Shown here: positions 26,067 through 34,130 of the stretch, one piece after another
How positions within the stretch are numbered: position 1 is the first letter of the stretch
Layout: each line of letters starts with the position of its first letter
Assembly (NCBI RefSeq): GCF_016860545.1
Contig: NZ_BNEB01000002.1
Coordinates: 1,550,001-1,614,000 of the forward strand
Direction: 5' to 3'
DNA length: 64,000 nucleotides
Origin: Streptomyces asoensis
GTDB taxonomy: Bacteria > Actinomycetota > Actinomycetes > Streptomycetales > Streptomycetaceae
Notes under the pieces: model-generated
What the model was told of the DNA's origin: nothing
Seen by the model: only the letters and a program-made list of their open reading frames with translations
The model's database searches: none
Translations under genes and position numbers: made by a program

Positions 26067-26146
26067 GTCACGTCAGGTCGTCCGCGCGTCAGGGCGTCTG
26101 TGCGTCATGTCGCCCGTGCGTCATGTCGCTCGTGGGTCGGTGTCAG
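26067..26146. repeat. 16-bp degenerate tandem repeat, five copies
   Basis: Consecutive 16-base units at 26067, 26083, 26099, 26115 and 26131. The best pair is TGTGCGTCATGTCGCC and CGTGCGTCATGTCGCT (14 of 16 identical); the outer ones are weaker. The array ends on the stop codon of the lipoprotein gene (26143). Function unknown; it could be a site array or a transcript-end structure. Confidence 0.65.
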
Positions 26147-26742
26147 TCCGTCGGCAGCCATTTCTCGAGGGCGTCGATGAGAGCGTCGAGCGCCGGGACG
26201 TCGGAGGAGCGGTCCGTCGTCACCGCGCGGTCGTCGAACTGGAGCGTGTACCGGAAGCGGTCCGCCGCCCCGCCGTCCAGCGAGAACGCGGGCACGTCGG
26301 CCAGCGCGGGATCTCCGAGGAGGGTCCGCAGCGACGTGAACTGGGCCGGTGTCGTGCGGCGCACCGCGGACCGGCCCCGGTCGGTCGTGCGGACCGTCCC
26401 GTCGCCCCGGAGCACCAGCTGCCGGTTCACCCCGGCGAAGCCTCCGCTCACCGTCATGATCACCAGCTTCTGCTCCGGACCCGTGACCGGGACCGGCGAC
26501 TGGCTCCCCGCCGCGGACCCCGGTGCGGAGGCCGAGGCGGAAGGGGAGACGGGGGCGGAAGGGGACGCGGCGGCGGAGATCGTGGGGGAGGGCGGGGCCG
26601 ACGCCGTCGGACCGTCGGACACGCTCACCGTGACCACGGACTCGTCCGGCGGCTCGGCCGCCTTCCCGTCGTCCCCTGCCGAGCAGCCGGCGAGGGCCAG
26701 CGCGGCGGCCGTGCACACCATCACCGAACTCCGAGTGAGCAC
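26143..26742 (-). CDS. Putative secreted lipoprotein
   Basis: A 199-residue protein with lipobox signal RSSVMVCTAAALALAGCSAG, then a 60-residue Ser/Pro/Ala-rich stretch (a cell-wall-spanning linker), then a compact domain LVIMTVSGGFAGVNRQLVLRGDGTVRTTDRG, FTSLRTLLGDPALADVP and FRYTLQFDDRAVTTDRS. Small actinomycete lipoproteins of this form are common and uncharacterised. GTG start with GGGAGG five bases upstream. No operon partner. Confidence 0.82.
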   Translation of the reverse strand: MLTRSSVMVCTAAALALAGCSAGDDGKAAEPPDESVVTVSVSDGPTASAPPSPTISAAASPSAPVSPSASASAPGSAAGSQSPVPVTGPEQKLVIMTVSGGFAGVNRQLVLRGDGTVRTTDRGRSAVRRTTPAQFTSLRTLLGDPALADVPAFSLDGGAADRFRYTLQFDDRAVTTDRSSDVPALDALIDALEKWLPTD

Positions 26743-27277
26743 CTCGTCCTCCCTGAAGGTCGTGAGCCTCTGAGTACCCGTCAGTGTGCCCGACCATGCC
26801 CCTGCGGGAGGGCATGGGAGGGCATGGGAAGGGACGGGAGGGCATGGAAGGGCGCGGGAGGAGGTCGGGCTGCCGGGCGGTGGCACGCCGTGCCGTGACC
26901 ACCCAGGGTTCTGCGCGGCACCCGATGCCGTCGGGGCGGGAGCGCCAGGAGGCGGAAAACGGCGGGGCGACCCGACCAATCCGGCCGCACGACGGCTCCG
27001 GATTACCCGTGGGCGGTACTCGGGACGAGGACCGCCCGAGCGGCCGCCCGCACGAGGGATACGGGAGGGCGGCCTGCTCCCGAGCCCCCGAGCACGGCGG
27101 TGCGTCGGGGGCTCGGTCCAGCACGGCGAGCCCTCCACCCGCCGCACGGGCGGGGGGTGAGAGTGGAGGTGCGCAGCGAGCGAGCGTCGGGGTACCGGTA
27201 CCGGTAGGACACCGTCGGGCAGCCGCTCGAGGCATGCATCGCGAGATGGAGGGTAGTGGGGCACGCGTGAATGGAGC
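26743..27277. other. Intergenic region with decanucleotide repeat
   Basis: Divergent region between the lipoprotein gene and an ATPase-like gene. Apart from the 10-bp repeat at 26806-26865, it has a doubled GGTACC near 27192. Frames crossing it are Arg/Pro/Gly-rich and not gene-like. Confidence 0.4.
26806..26865. repeat. 10-bp G-rich tandem repeat, six copies
   Basis: Units of GGGAGGGCAT: exact at 26806, 26816 and 26836, and variant at 26826, 26846 and 26856. The period is close to one helical turn, and the G-runs could form a quadruplex. It lies about 64 bases upstream of the lipoprotein start. Confidence 0.8.
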
Positions 27278-27733
27278 ATGAAGGCGCCACCAGGGGGATC
27301 GCAGGCCGGCGGCGACGGCTGTGCCGGGCCGGACGAGCACTTGATCCGTGCCGGGTACTCGCTCGGCGGCGGCGTCGGCTGCATCGCCGACGCCCGCCAC
27401 CACGCCGTCGCCTTCCTCGACCAGGCCGAGGCCGACTACCCCGTGTCGGTGCCCGCCCACGTACGGGATCTGACGCAGTTGGTGGTCAGCGAGCTGGTCA
27501 CCAACGCCTGCAAGTACGCCCCCGGCCCGGTCCTCGTGGAGCTGCGCATCAGCCTGCGCGCCGTGGACATCGTCGTCTGGGACAGCGACCCGCTCGTACC
27601 GGCCGTCCGGGCCGCGGACCCGGACCGGGTCGGGCAGCACGGCCTGGAGATCGTCAAGGCCGTGAGCCAGGACCTGTTCGTCGAGCAGGAGCCGGTCGGC
27701 AAGCGCATCACGGCCCGTATCCCCCTGTCCTAG
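27278..27733 (+). CDS. HATPase-fold ATP-binding protein (anti-sigma-factor-kinase type)
   Basis: A 151-residue single-domain GHKL ATPase. N-box LVVSELVTNACKYAPG, a VWDSDP segment at the G1 position and VGQHGLEIVKAVSQ at G2 fit the RsbW/SpoIIAB-like proteins that are very numerous in streptomycetes. They bind ATP and act as anti-sigma factors or partners of anti-anti-sigma factors. No sigma factor or antagonist is adjacent, so the partner is unknown. Confidence 0.85.
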   Translation: MKAPPGGSQAGGDGCAGPDEHLIRAGYSLGGGVGCIADARHHAVAFLDQAEADYPVSVPAHVRDLTQLVVSELVTNACKYAPGPVLVELRISLRAVDIVVWDSDPLVPAVRAADPDRVGQHGLEIVKAVSQDLFVEQEPVGKRITARIPLS

Positions 27734-27825
27734 ACCCCGGGACGGGGCCGGTGGACGTACGCCCGACGGCGTCGGCCGGGCGAATCGAGCCCGCGTCGGG
27801 CGGCGGCCGCGCCGCTCGGCGGAGA

Positions 27826-28425
27826 TCAGGTGGTGGGCGCCGGTGCGCCCTCGCGGTGCGGCTGCTGTTCCGCCCACTGCTCCTTGGTGATCTCGTACCG
27901 TACGCCGCCGTGCTCGGCGCCCTCGACCATCTGCATGTCGGGTGGAGTGGGGATGGTGTCCGTGTGCGTCATCCGGAGCTTTTCCATGATGTTGCGCGAG
28001 CCGCGGTTCATGGACATCGTCTCGGCCCAGACCAGGCGCAGACCGAGCTCGTCGAACGCCTTGCCGAGCAGGGCCCGTGAGCCCTCGGTGCCCAGCCCTC
28101 TGCCCCAGGCCGCCTGCCGCAGCCGGTAGCCGAGTTCGACCTCGTCCGGCGGGCCCTCCGGTTCCGGACGCAGGAGGAACCAGCCGATGAACGCCCCGTC
28201 CTCCTTGTCGTGGGCGGCGAACAGCCCGAGGTCGCCGCCCCACTTCTCGTATCCGGCGACGATGTACGGCAACTGGCGCTCGCGGACGAGCTCCGGCGGG
28301 GTCGCAGCGCCGCCGCTCAGGTAACGCATCACGGCCGGGTCGCTGTCCAGCTCTATCAGCAGGTCCGCGTCGTCGGCGGTGAAGCGGCGCAGGATCAGGC
28401 GCTCGGTCTCCAGGTAGATGTCCAC
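27826..28425 (-). CDS. GNAT-family N-acetyltransferase
   Basis: A 199-residue protein of the RimJ/RimL branch: YLETERLILRRFTADDADLLIELDSDPAVMRYL, EVELGYRLRQAAWGRGLGTEGSRALLGKAFDELGL (acetyl-CoA loop RQAAWGRGLGTE) and AETMSMNRGSRNIMEKLRM. It would acetylate an amine on a protein or small molecule. The GTG at 28425 precedes the family N-terminus directly; a TTG at 28461 is also possible and neither has a good ribosome site. Confidence 0.88.
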   Translation of the reverse strand: MDIYLETERLILRRFTADDADLLIELDSDPAVMRYLSGGAATPPELVRERQLPYIVAGYEKWGGDLGLFAAHDKEDGAFIGWFLLRPEPEGPPDEVELGYRLRQAAWGRGLGTEGSRALLGKAFDELGLRLVWAETMSMNRGSRNIMEKLRMTHTDTIPTPPDMQMVEGAEHGGVRYEITKEQWAEQQPHREGAPAPTT

Positions 28426-28667
28426 GCGCCGATGATGACCGAACCGAGTCGCCCGGCCCAACGGGTTTTCCCGCGGTGCGGTGATCGTCGCGCTGCCGCT
28501 GCCTCTGCCTCTGCCTCTGCGGGGGACTGGGCCGGGGACGGGGACGGGGACGGAGGGGCGGGCGCCGCCCGATGCGGAGCCGATCCCTTTCCAGGTGTCC
28601 GATGAGTTCTACCGCCCGGCTCGGTCTACAGGACGTACGCGATCGAGACGCCGACTGGAGACCCGCC

Positions 28668-29138
28668 ATGACGAATCCCGCACACCCCGGCCGCATGCTG
28701 TTCGTGAACATGCCCGTCGCGAACCTCGAGCGCAGCAAGGCGTTCTTCGCCGCCCTAGGGTTCGGTTTCGACCCGAAGTTCACGGACGAGGGCGCCGCGT
28801 GCATGCCGGTCGGCGAACACGCCTTCGTCATGCTGCTCAGCCATGAGAAGTTCGCCCAGTTCTCGAAGCTGCCGATGGCGGATCCCGCCACGCACGCCCT
28901 GGCGCTGTACTGCTTCAGCGTGTCCTCCCGCGAAGAGGTCGACGCGGTCGGTGCCGCCGCACTCGCGGCGGGCGGCTCCGAGGCGGACGGTGCCGAGGAC
29001 CACGGGTTCATGTACGCGCGCAGCTTCTTCGACCTCGACGGTCACGGCTGGCAGGTGATGTGGATGGACCCGGCGGCGCCGGCCCAGGGCCCCGAGGCGT
29101 TCGCGGCCTCCGCGCAGGACGCCGGCGCCCCGGCCTGA
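28668..29138 (+). CDS. VOC/glyoxalase-superfamily protein
   Basis: A 156-residue protein with paired beta-alpha-beta-beta-beta modules: MLFVNMPVANLERSKAFFAALGFGFDPKFTDEGAACMPVGEHAFVMLL, and after the linker FMYARSFFDLDGHGWQVMWMDP. It is the extradiol-dioxygenase-like family often annotated as glyoxalase or lactoylglutathione lyase. Such a protein could serve in small-molecule resistance or metabolism. GGAG lies nine bases before the ATG. Confidence 0.9.
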   Translation: MTNPAHPGRMLFVNMPVANLERSKAFFAALGFGFDPKFTDEGAACMPVGEHAFVMLLSHEKFAQFSKLPMADPATHALALYCFSVSSREEVDAVGAAALAAGGSEADGAEDHGFMYARSFFDLDGHGWQVMWMDPAAPAQGPEAFAASAQDAGAPA

Positions 29139-29231
29139 CCCGTCACCTCGGGCGGCGCGACCGGCCCGGCGGGGTGATCGGTCCGGCGGCGGGAGCGGGG
29201 GTGACCGACTGATCGCCGGTAGGCTGCGGCG

Positions 29232-29765
29232 GTGCGCACGGTGGAGCTCTTGCTGGACGAGGCGGCGGACCTGGCCGTCCGGGACGCCTGGCGACGGCTG
29301 GCGGACGCGGGGCTGCCCAGCCAGGCGCGTCACCGCTCGCCGACGAACAGTCCGCACCTCACCCTGGCCGCCTGCGCGGAGCTGACCGCCCCGATCCGCT
29401 GGGAGCTCGCCGAGGTGGCCGCCGCGCTGCCCCTGCCGGTGCGGTTCACGGGCGTGGTGCGCTTCGAGCGGCCCACGTCGGTGCTGGCCTGGGCGCTGGA
29501 GCTGGACAGTGCGCTGGCCGACCTGCACCGCCGGGTGTGGGAGGCGGTCGCCTCGGACAGCCCGGCCGCCACCCTGAACCCCTTCCACGAACCCGAACGC
29601 TGGAGCCCTCACATCACCCTCGGCCGGACCCGCCGGGCCGGCGCCTTCGCGGACCGGCGCGTCCTCGAACTGCTGCCGGTGCCGCCCCTGTCGGTCCGCC
29701 TCACGACCTTGCGCAGCTACGACACCGAAACCGGCACCTTGGAGGTACTGGCGCCGCGCCCCTGA
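29232..29765 (+). CDS. 2'-5' RNA ligase / phosphodiesterase (2H) family protein
   Basis: A 177-residue protein with two HxT-type motifs of the 2H superfamily: HLTL in SPTNSPHLTLAACAEL and HITL in WSPHITLGRTRR, about 90 residues apart. These are the catalytic His pairs. Members hydrolyse or ligate 2',5' and cyclic phosphodiesters. GTG start. Stands alone. Confidence 0.85.
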   Translation: MRTVELLLDEAADLAVRDAWRRLADAGLPSQARHRSPTNSPHLTLAACAELTAPIRWELAEVAAALPLPVRFTGVVRFERPTSVLAWALELDSALADLHRRVWEAVASDSPAATLNPFHEPERWSPHITLGRTRRAGAFADRRVLELLPVPPLSVRLTTLRSYDTETGTLEVLAPRP

Positions 29766-29833
29766 GACGAGCAGGCCCTCGAACCGTCGCAGTGAGATCC
29801 CGATGTCGGTGCAGCCGTCTACCTTCGTCTCTC

Positions 29834-30493
29834 ATGACAGACACCGATCATGCCGCGTTCGGTCGCGAGTGGACTCGCTTCGCATCGTGGCTCCTTGCGC
29901 ACTCGTCCTGCGATCACGCAGCACTCCGTGGTCCGGCGGGACGCGAAGGCCTGGACGAACTGGAATCGCGGCTGGGCTTCCCCCTGCATCCGGAGCTGAC
30001 GGCACTCCTGGAGCTGCACGATGGAACGACCGACGCCGGCGCCGTGCCGGCTCCTCGCGCGGTTCGACCCGCTGGATCGTTTCTCCCTTTGCAACACCGG
30101 CTGTGCGGTGCGGCGGACATCGCGACGATGTACGAGGTGCTCGTCGAGGTCGGCGAGGACTTCGTACACACGGAGTCGCCGGACGACGACGAGGACTCGG
30201 ACGACGACGAGGACCTGGCCGCGCGTCTGCACCTGTGTGTCCCGTTCGCGCTCCCCGACGACGGCGGCTTCGCCCTGGTCGATCACCGGCCCGGTCCTAC
30301 CTACGGGCACGTGTACGAGCTGGGCATCGGCTCGGGGGACCTGGACGGAACCCTCTGGGCGACAAGCCTGACAGCCCTCTTCCGAGCCCTGTCCGACGCC
30401 GTGGAAACAGGCACCCCTTTCTTGCACTACTGGCCCACGACCACCAAGGACGAGTCGGGCCGTGCCCACCTTGAATGGCAGATCCAACCCTGA
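29834..30493 (+). CDS. SMI1/KNR4-family protein
   Basis: A 219-residue protein: REGLDELESRLGFPLHPELTALLELHDGT is the SMI1/KNR4 opening helix and hydrophobic WLL-like strand, then a very acidic stretch (DDDEDSDDDED) and CVPFALPDDGGFALVDHRPG. In bacteria this superfamily is widespread as immunity proteins against secreted toxins, but also has stand-alone members; no toxin gene is adjacent here, so I make no immunity claim. Confidence 0.82.
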   Translation: MTDTDHAAFGREWTRFASWLLAHSSCDHAALRGPAGREGLDELESRLGFPLHPELTALLELHDGTTDAGAVPAPRAVRPAGSFLPLQHRLCGAADIATMYEVLVEVGEDFVHTESPDDDEDSDDDEDLAARLHLCVPFALPDDGGFALVDHRPGPTYGHVYELGIGSGDLDGTLWATSLTALFRALSDAVETGTPFLHYWPTTTKDESGRAHLEWQIQP

Positions 30494-30599
30494 GCGCGCC
30501 GAGCCGCCACTGCCGACGGGCGCCGACCTCGCACCTGGGCGTGCGGTCGGCGGAGGTCCTGCTTGCGGACGAGGGAGGGGGCGGGCAGGGTTTCGGGCT

Positions 30600-31052
30600 G
30601 TGGCCATCTTGCTGATCGTTCATCACACACCCTCGCCCCACTGCCAGGCGCTGTTCGAGGCGGTCGTCTCGGGTGCGACCGCGCCGGAGATCGAGGGCGT
30701 CCGGGTCGAGCGGCGGGCTGCACTCGCCGCGACCGCCTCCGACGTGCTGGCCGCCGACGCCCTGCTGCTCGGCACGCCCGCCAACCTCGGCTACATGTCC
30801 GGCGCGCTGAAGCATTTCTTCGACCAGATCTACTACCCCTGCCTCGACGCCACCCGCGGCCGGCCCTTCGGCTACTACGTGCACGGCGGCAACGACGTCA
30901 CGGGTGCGGTCCGTGCCGTCGACGCCGTCACCACGGGCCTGGACTGGCGCCGCGCCGCGGATCCGGTCACGGTCACCGGGGAACCGGGCAAGGACGATCT
31001 CACGGCCTGCTGGGAGCTGGGGGCGACGCTGGCGGCCGGCCTGATGGACTGA
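30600..31052 (+). CDS. Flavodoxin-like NAD(P)H-dependent FMN reductase family protein
   Basis: A 150-residue protein: LLIVHHTPSPHCQALFEAVVSG (FMN phosphate loop, with HHTPS in place of the usual HxxTGNT form), LLLGTPANLGYMSGALKHFFDQIYYP (the isoalloxazine-contacting loop) and GYYVHGGND. It probably reduces a quinone or a flavin. GTG start chosen at the conserved N-terminus. It follows the SMI1-type gene after 106 bases in the same direction. Confidence 0.85.
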   Translation: MAILLIVHHTPSPHCQALFEAVVSGATAPEIEGVRVERRAALAATASDVLAADALLLGTPANLGYMSGALKHFFDQIYYPCLDATRGRPFGYYVHGGNDVTGAVRAVDAVTTGLDWRRAADPVTVTGEPGKDDLTACWELGATLAAGLMD

Positions 31053-31112
31053 ACCGGCAGGGGGGCACCGGGAGTCTGCGCGGTGCACCGGGCCGAAGCG
31101 GCGGGTACCGGC

Positions 31113-31583
31113 TCAGTTCCAGAGGGGGTACGTCACCACGCGTCCGAACTGGTCCGGCCGGTCGCCGAGGTAGGTCAGGGTGATCCGGCTGTAGTGCTGC
31201 ACCTGCGGGTGCTTCTTCCACGGTTGCGGCCGGTCCAGCTTCACGACGACGGCGTAGGGGTGGAAGTGGCCCGCCGCGCAGTAGGGATCGCAGTCGTTGA
31301 CGACGTTGACGCCCGTCCCGCGTGCCGAGCCCTGGCCCCAGGTGTCCCAGTGCAGCGAGACGAGCCTGCTGTTGCCGTCGCCGCACGCCAGGATGAAGTC
31401 GCCGGGCCGCACCTTGGCGTGCCAGAGGCAGTCGACCAGTACCGGTGGCGCGGTCTGCCGCGCCGCGGCCGCGCGTGCCGTGGCTGTGGAGGACGTGGCC
31501 GGGACGGCCGAGGCCGAACCGACGGCCGCCGTGAGGCACAGTGCTGCACAGAGCATGACCGCTGTTCTCGTCGTGTGTCGCAT
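31113..31583 (-). CDS. Small secreted protein, function unknown
   Basis: A 156-residue precursor with a signal peptide (RTAVMLCAALCLTAAVGSASA, about 1-26). The mature part has four cysteines (DCLWHAK, ILACGDG, VNDCDPYC) that may make two disulfides, and a motif FHPYAVVVKLDRP. I recognise no family. It looks like a conserved actinomycete exoprotein and lies beside, and on the same strand as, the CASTOR-like gene at 31733. Confidence 0.75.
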   Translation of the reverse strand: MRHTTRTAVMLCAALCLTAAVGSASAVPATSSTATARAAAARQTAPPVLVDCLWHAKVRPGDFILACGDGNSRLVSLHWDTWGQGSARGTGVNVVNDCDPYCAAGHFHPYAVVVKLDRPQPWKKHPQVQHYSRITLTYLGDRPDQFGRVVTYPLWN

Positions 31584-31732
31584 GTCCGCTCCCGCCCGAC
31601 CGAACCGGGAGCCGTCTGCGTGCCGTGCCCCGGTGGGATTCCGGATTCCCTACCGACGCTACGACGACAAGCGGAAGGCGACCACTCGAACGGCCCATCG
31701 CCCACCCCGCGCCGTGGCCCAGGAGTGCCCTG

Positions 31733-33718
31733 TCACGCCATGTCCCGGGACACGTCCTCCCATGCCGTCGGAGGAGCCGGCGCCTGCTCGCCGGACCGGG
31801 CCTCGGGCGGGCCCTCCGTGGCGATCACGACGATGTCGTCCGCGCGGCTCCAGACCCGTCTGCCGGTCTTCGGCGGATTGAGCCGGACCGTGTACCCGGC
31901 CGGGGTCGCGGTGGGATCGTGACAGCGGTAGCCGATCGCGCACTCGCCCCGGTCGCGTGCCGCCGCCACCACGGTGGCGAAGGACGCGGGGCGGTCCGCG
32001 GGCACATAGTGGTGGGCCGGGCGCAGCCGCAGTGCGCTGCCGCCCGCGGCGAACAGCTCCTCGAAGACCGTGGCGAGGAGTCCGTTCTGGGAGACCTGGG
32101 CCATCAGCAGGCCGGTGAGCTGCCCGGCGACGACCGCCTCGGAGCCCGGTCCCAGCGGGGCCAGCGCCCGGTTGCGTTCGTCGGCGAGTTCCGCGACCAC
32201 CGGCACGGGCCGCCCGCTCTCCTGCGCCAGCGCTCTCAGGACGAGCAGGACGAGCAGGGTGCGGTCGTCCGACCGGCCGTCGGTGTCCCCGGTGTCCGGC
32301 GCGAGCACGACGACGCGGTCGTAGGAGTGCGGCTCGAGACCGCGCAGGGACACCGGGTCCGTCGGATCGGCGCGCCCGTGCGTCACGGTGAGGCCCGTGG
32401 GGTGCGCGGCATCCCCGCGCGGTTCCGGCACCGAGGGCGGTGCCTGCTCGGCCGGGCCGGTCACGACGTGGAGGACCGAGCCAGGCCGTGCGCTGCCGCG
32501 CAGCCGGTCGACCAGCAGCGGCGCCCGGCGGTTCCAGCCGAGCAGCAGGAAGCGCGACGGGCCGTCCGCGCCCGGGCCGGGCCGGGACGGTGACCGCGGC
32601 TCCACGGGATCCCGGTGGTCCTCCCACCGCGCGGTGTGCTCGTCCGCCGCCACGACCAGGAGCCGGTCGCCCGCGCCGAGGAGGGTCTGCGGCGGCGGGT
32701 TGAGCAGGGGAGTGCCGTCGGCCCGCACCAGGCCGGCCACGGCCGCCGTCGCGCAGCCGAGCAGGACGTCGCCGAACCGCCGCCCCGCGGGCGGGGGAGC
32801 CTCGGTGACGTGGAACTCCTCGCCGTCGAAGTCGAGCAGTTCCCGAAGGACGGGCATCAGGCCCGGGTGGAGCGCGCAGTGGGCGAGGAGGCCGGCCGCC
32901 GTCCGGTCGGACTCGAGAACGAGGCCCCGCGGTCCGGCGGCGAGCGCCGCCGCGGTGCGGTAGCGCTCGTGCCGTACACAGGCGACGACGGGCGGGCCCG
33001 GATGCTCGCCGAGGACCGCGCGCAGCGCCAGCAGGGTCCGTACGGTCTCGGCGTCCCCGCCGGTCCGGGTGCCGGGCAGGACCAGCACCGCGTGCGCCGA
33101 CGCCGGACTGACCAGGGCGACCGCTCCGGGGTCGGTCAGGGAGCCGCTGCGGCAGATCAGACGGGTGGTGCCGGTGGGTCCGAGAGCCGCCGCCAGGGCC
33201 TCCTCCATCTCCGTCTTGTCCCGGTCGGCGAGCACCACGACCGCGCTCCAGCGCTGCCGAGCCCGCGCCGCGACCAGCTCCCGGACGACCGTGAACACCT
33301 GCTCCGACCAGCCGAGCACCACCGAGTGGCCCGTCTCGACCACCGTGGAGCGCCCGCGGCGCAGCTCGGTGAGGCGGTCGGTGAGCCCGGTGGTGATCAG
33401 TCCGATCAGGGTCGACACGTACAGCAGGGCCACCAGGCCCAGCAGGACGGACAGCAGCATCCGCAGCGGTGCCCCGCTCACCGCGCCCAGCCGCAGGGTC
33501 TCGGCGCTCACCCGCCACACCGCGAGCAGCCGCCCGGACAGCGACCGCGGCGAGGAGGGATCCGTCCACACCAGCAGGGCGCTCGCCGGGACGACGAGGC
33601 CCAGGCAGACGACGGCCAGCCAGCCGACCAGCCGGCCCGTGCTGCGGGCCAGAGTGCTGTCGAACCGGTAGCGCAGCCGGTCCCGTAACGAGACCGGCGC
33701 CCGCCGCTGCCCTTCCAC
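31733..33718 (-). CDS. CASTOR/POLLUX-related putative ion channel protein
   Basis: A 661-residue protein. Two membrane helices in the first 130 residues (LVGWLAVVCLGLVVPASALLV and LRMLLSVLLGLVALLYVSTLIGLITTGL), then an RCK-like domain starting VVLGWSEQVFTVVRELVAARA and a second FLLLGWNRRAPLLVDRL. The LGW version of the Rossmann loop is typical of the CASTOR/POLLUX group of plant and bacterial nucleotide-gated channels. The GTG at 33718 follows AGGGGG; an ATG at 33826 lacks a ribosome site. Ion and ligand unknown. Confidence 0.82.
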   Translation of the reverse strand: MEGQRRAPVSLRDRLRYRFDSTLARSTGRLVGWLAVVCLGLVVPASALLVWTDPSSPRSLSGRLLAVWRVSAETLRLGAVSGAPLRMLLSVLLGLVALLYVSTLIGLITTGLTDRLTELRRGRSTVVETGHSVVLGWSEQVFTVVRELVAARARQRWSAVVVLADRDKTEMEEALAAALGPTGTTRLICRSGSLTDPGAVALVSPASAHAVLVLPGTRTGGDAETVRTLLALRAVLGEHPGPPVVACVRHERYRTAAALAAGPRGLVLESDRTAAGLLAHCALHPGLMPVLRELLDFDGEEFHVTEAPPPAGRRFGDVLLGCATAAVAGLVRADGTPLLNPPPQTLLGAGDRLLVVAADEHTARWEDHRDPVEPRSPSRPGPGADGPSRFLLLGWNRRAPLLVDRLRGSARPGSVLHVVTGPAEQAPPSVPEPRGDAAHPTGLTVTHGRADPTDPVSLRGLEPHSYDRVVVLAPDTGDTDGRSDDRTLLVLLVLRALAQESGRPVPVVAELADERNRALAPLGPGSEAVVAGQLTGLLMAQVSQNGLLATVFEELFAAGGSALRLRPAHHYVPADRPASFATVVAAARDRGECAIGYRCHDPTATPAGYTVRLNPPKTGRRVWSRADDIVVIATEGPPEARSGEQAPAPPTAWEDVSRDMA

Positions 33719-34130
33719 CGTGCCCCCTGTGTGCCGCCGCCGACTCCCGCCGGCTCCCGTCGCCACCTGAACTCGCAGCGTGCTGCGCCCGGTGCCCCGA
33801 CACGCCGTGGCGGTCGCCGTATTCACCCGTTCGGGAAGGCCGGTGGCCGCCGCGGCCGAAAACGTGCGGTGAGCAGCCGGGTTCCGCGCATGGACATGGT
33901 CATTTCAAGCCGTTGTCTTGGCATTCCCATGACAAACCTGTGCACGCAGTGCCACGCTGCTGCCGAAGTTCACCATTCCTTCACACCCGCATCATGCGGG
34001 GCATCCCCCACTCACCCCCCACCTCCTTCCACCCGCCTGCCGTGCAGCGCTCCGGACCGGCCCCATCCCGTCGGTCCGCCCCCACCTCGGCCCGCACCCC
34101 GGGCCGACCGTCGCACAGAAGGAGAACACC
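33719..34130. other. Divergent promoter region, CASTOR-like gene / M4 protease
   Basis: No gene supported. A dyad TTGTC-13-GACAA (33913-33935) lies about 200 bases before the protease, comparable in place to the TGACA-6-TGTCA dyad of the other M4 gene. AAGGAG sits six bases before the TTG start at 34131. Confidence 0.45.

Noticed and set aside
26105..29011. Long minus-strand frame opposite the ATPase and VOC genes
   Set aside because: The motif-bearing genes are on the other frames, and the frame's composition is Pro/Arg noise.
29834..30493. SMI1/KNR4 protein as toxin immunity
   Set aside because: No toxin or secretion gene next to it; family alone is not enough.
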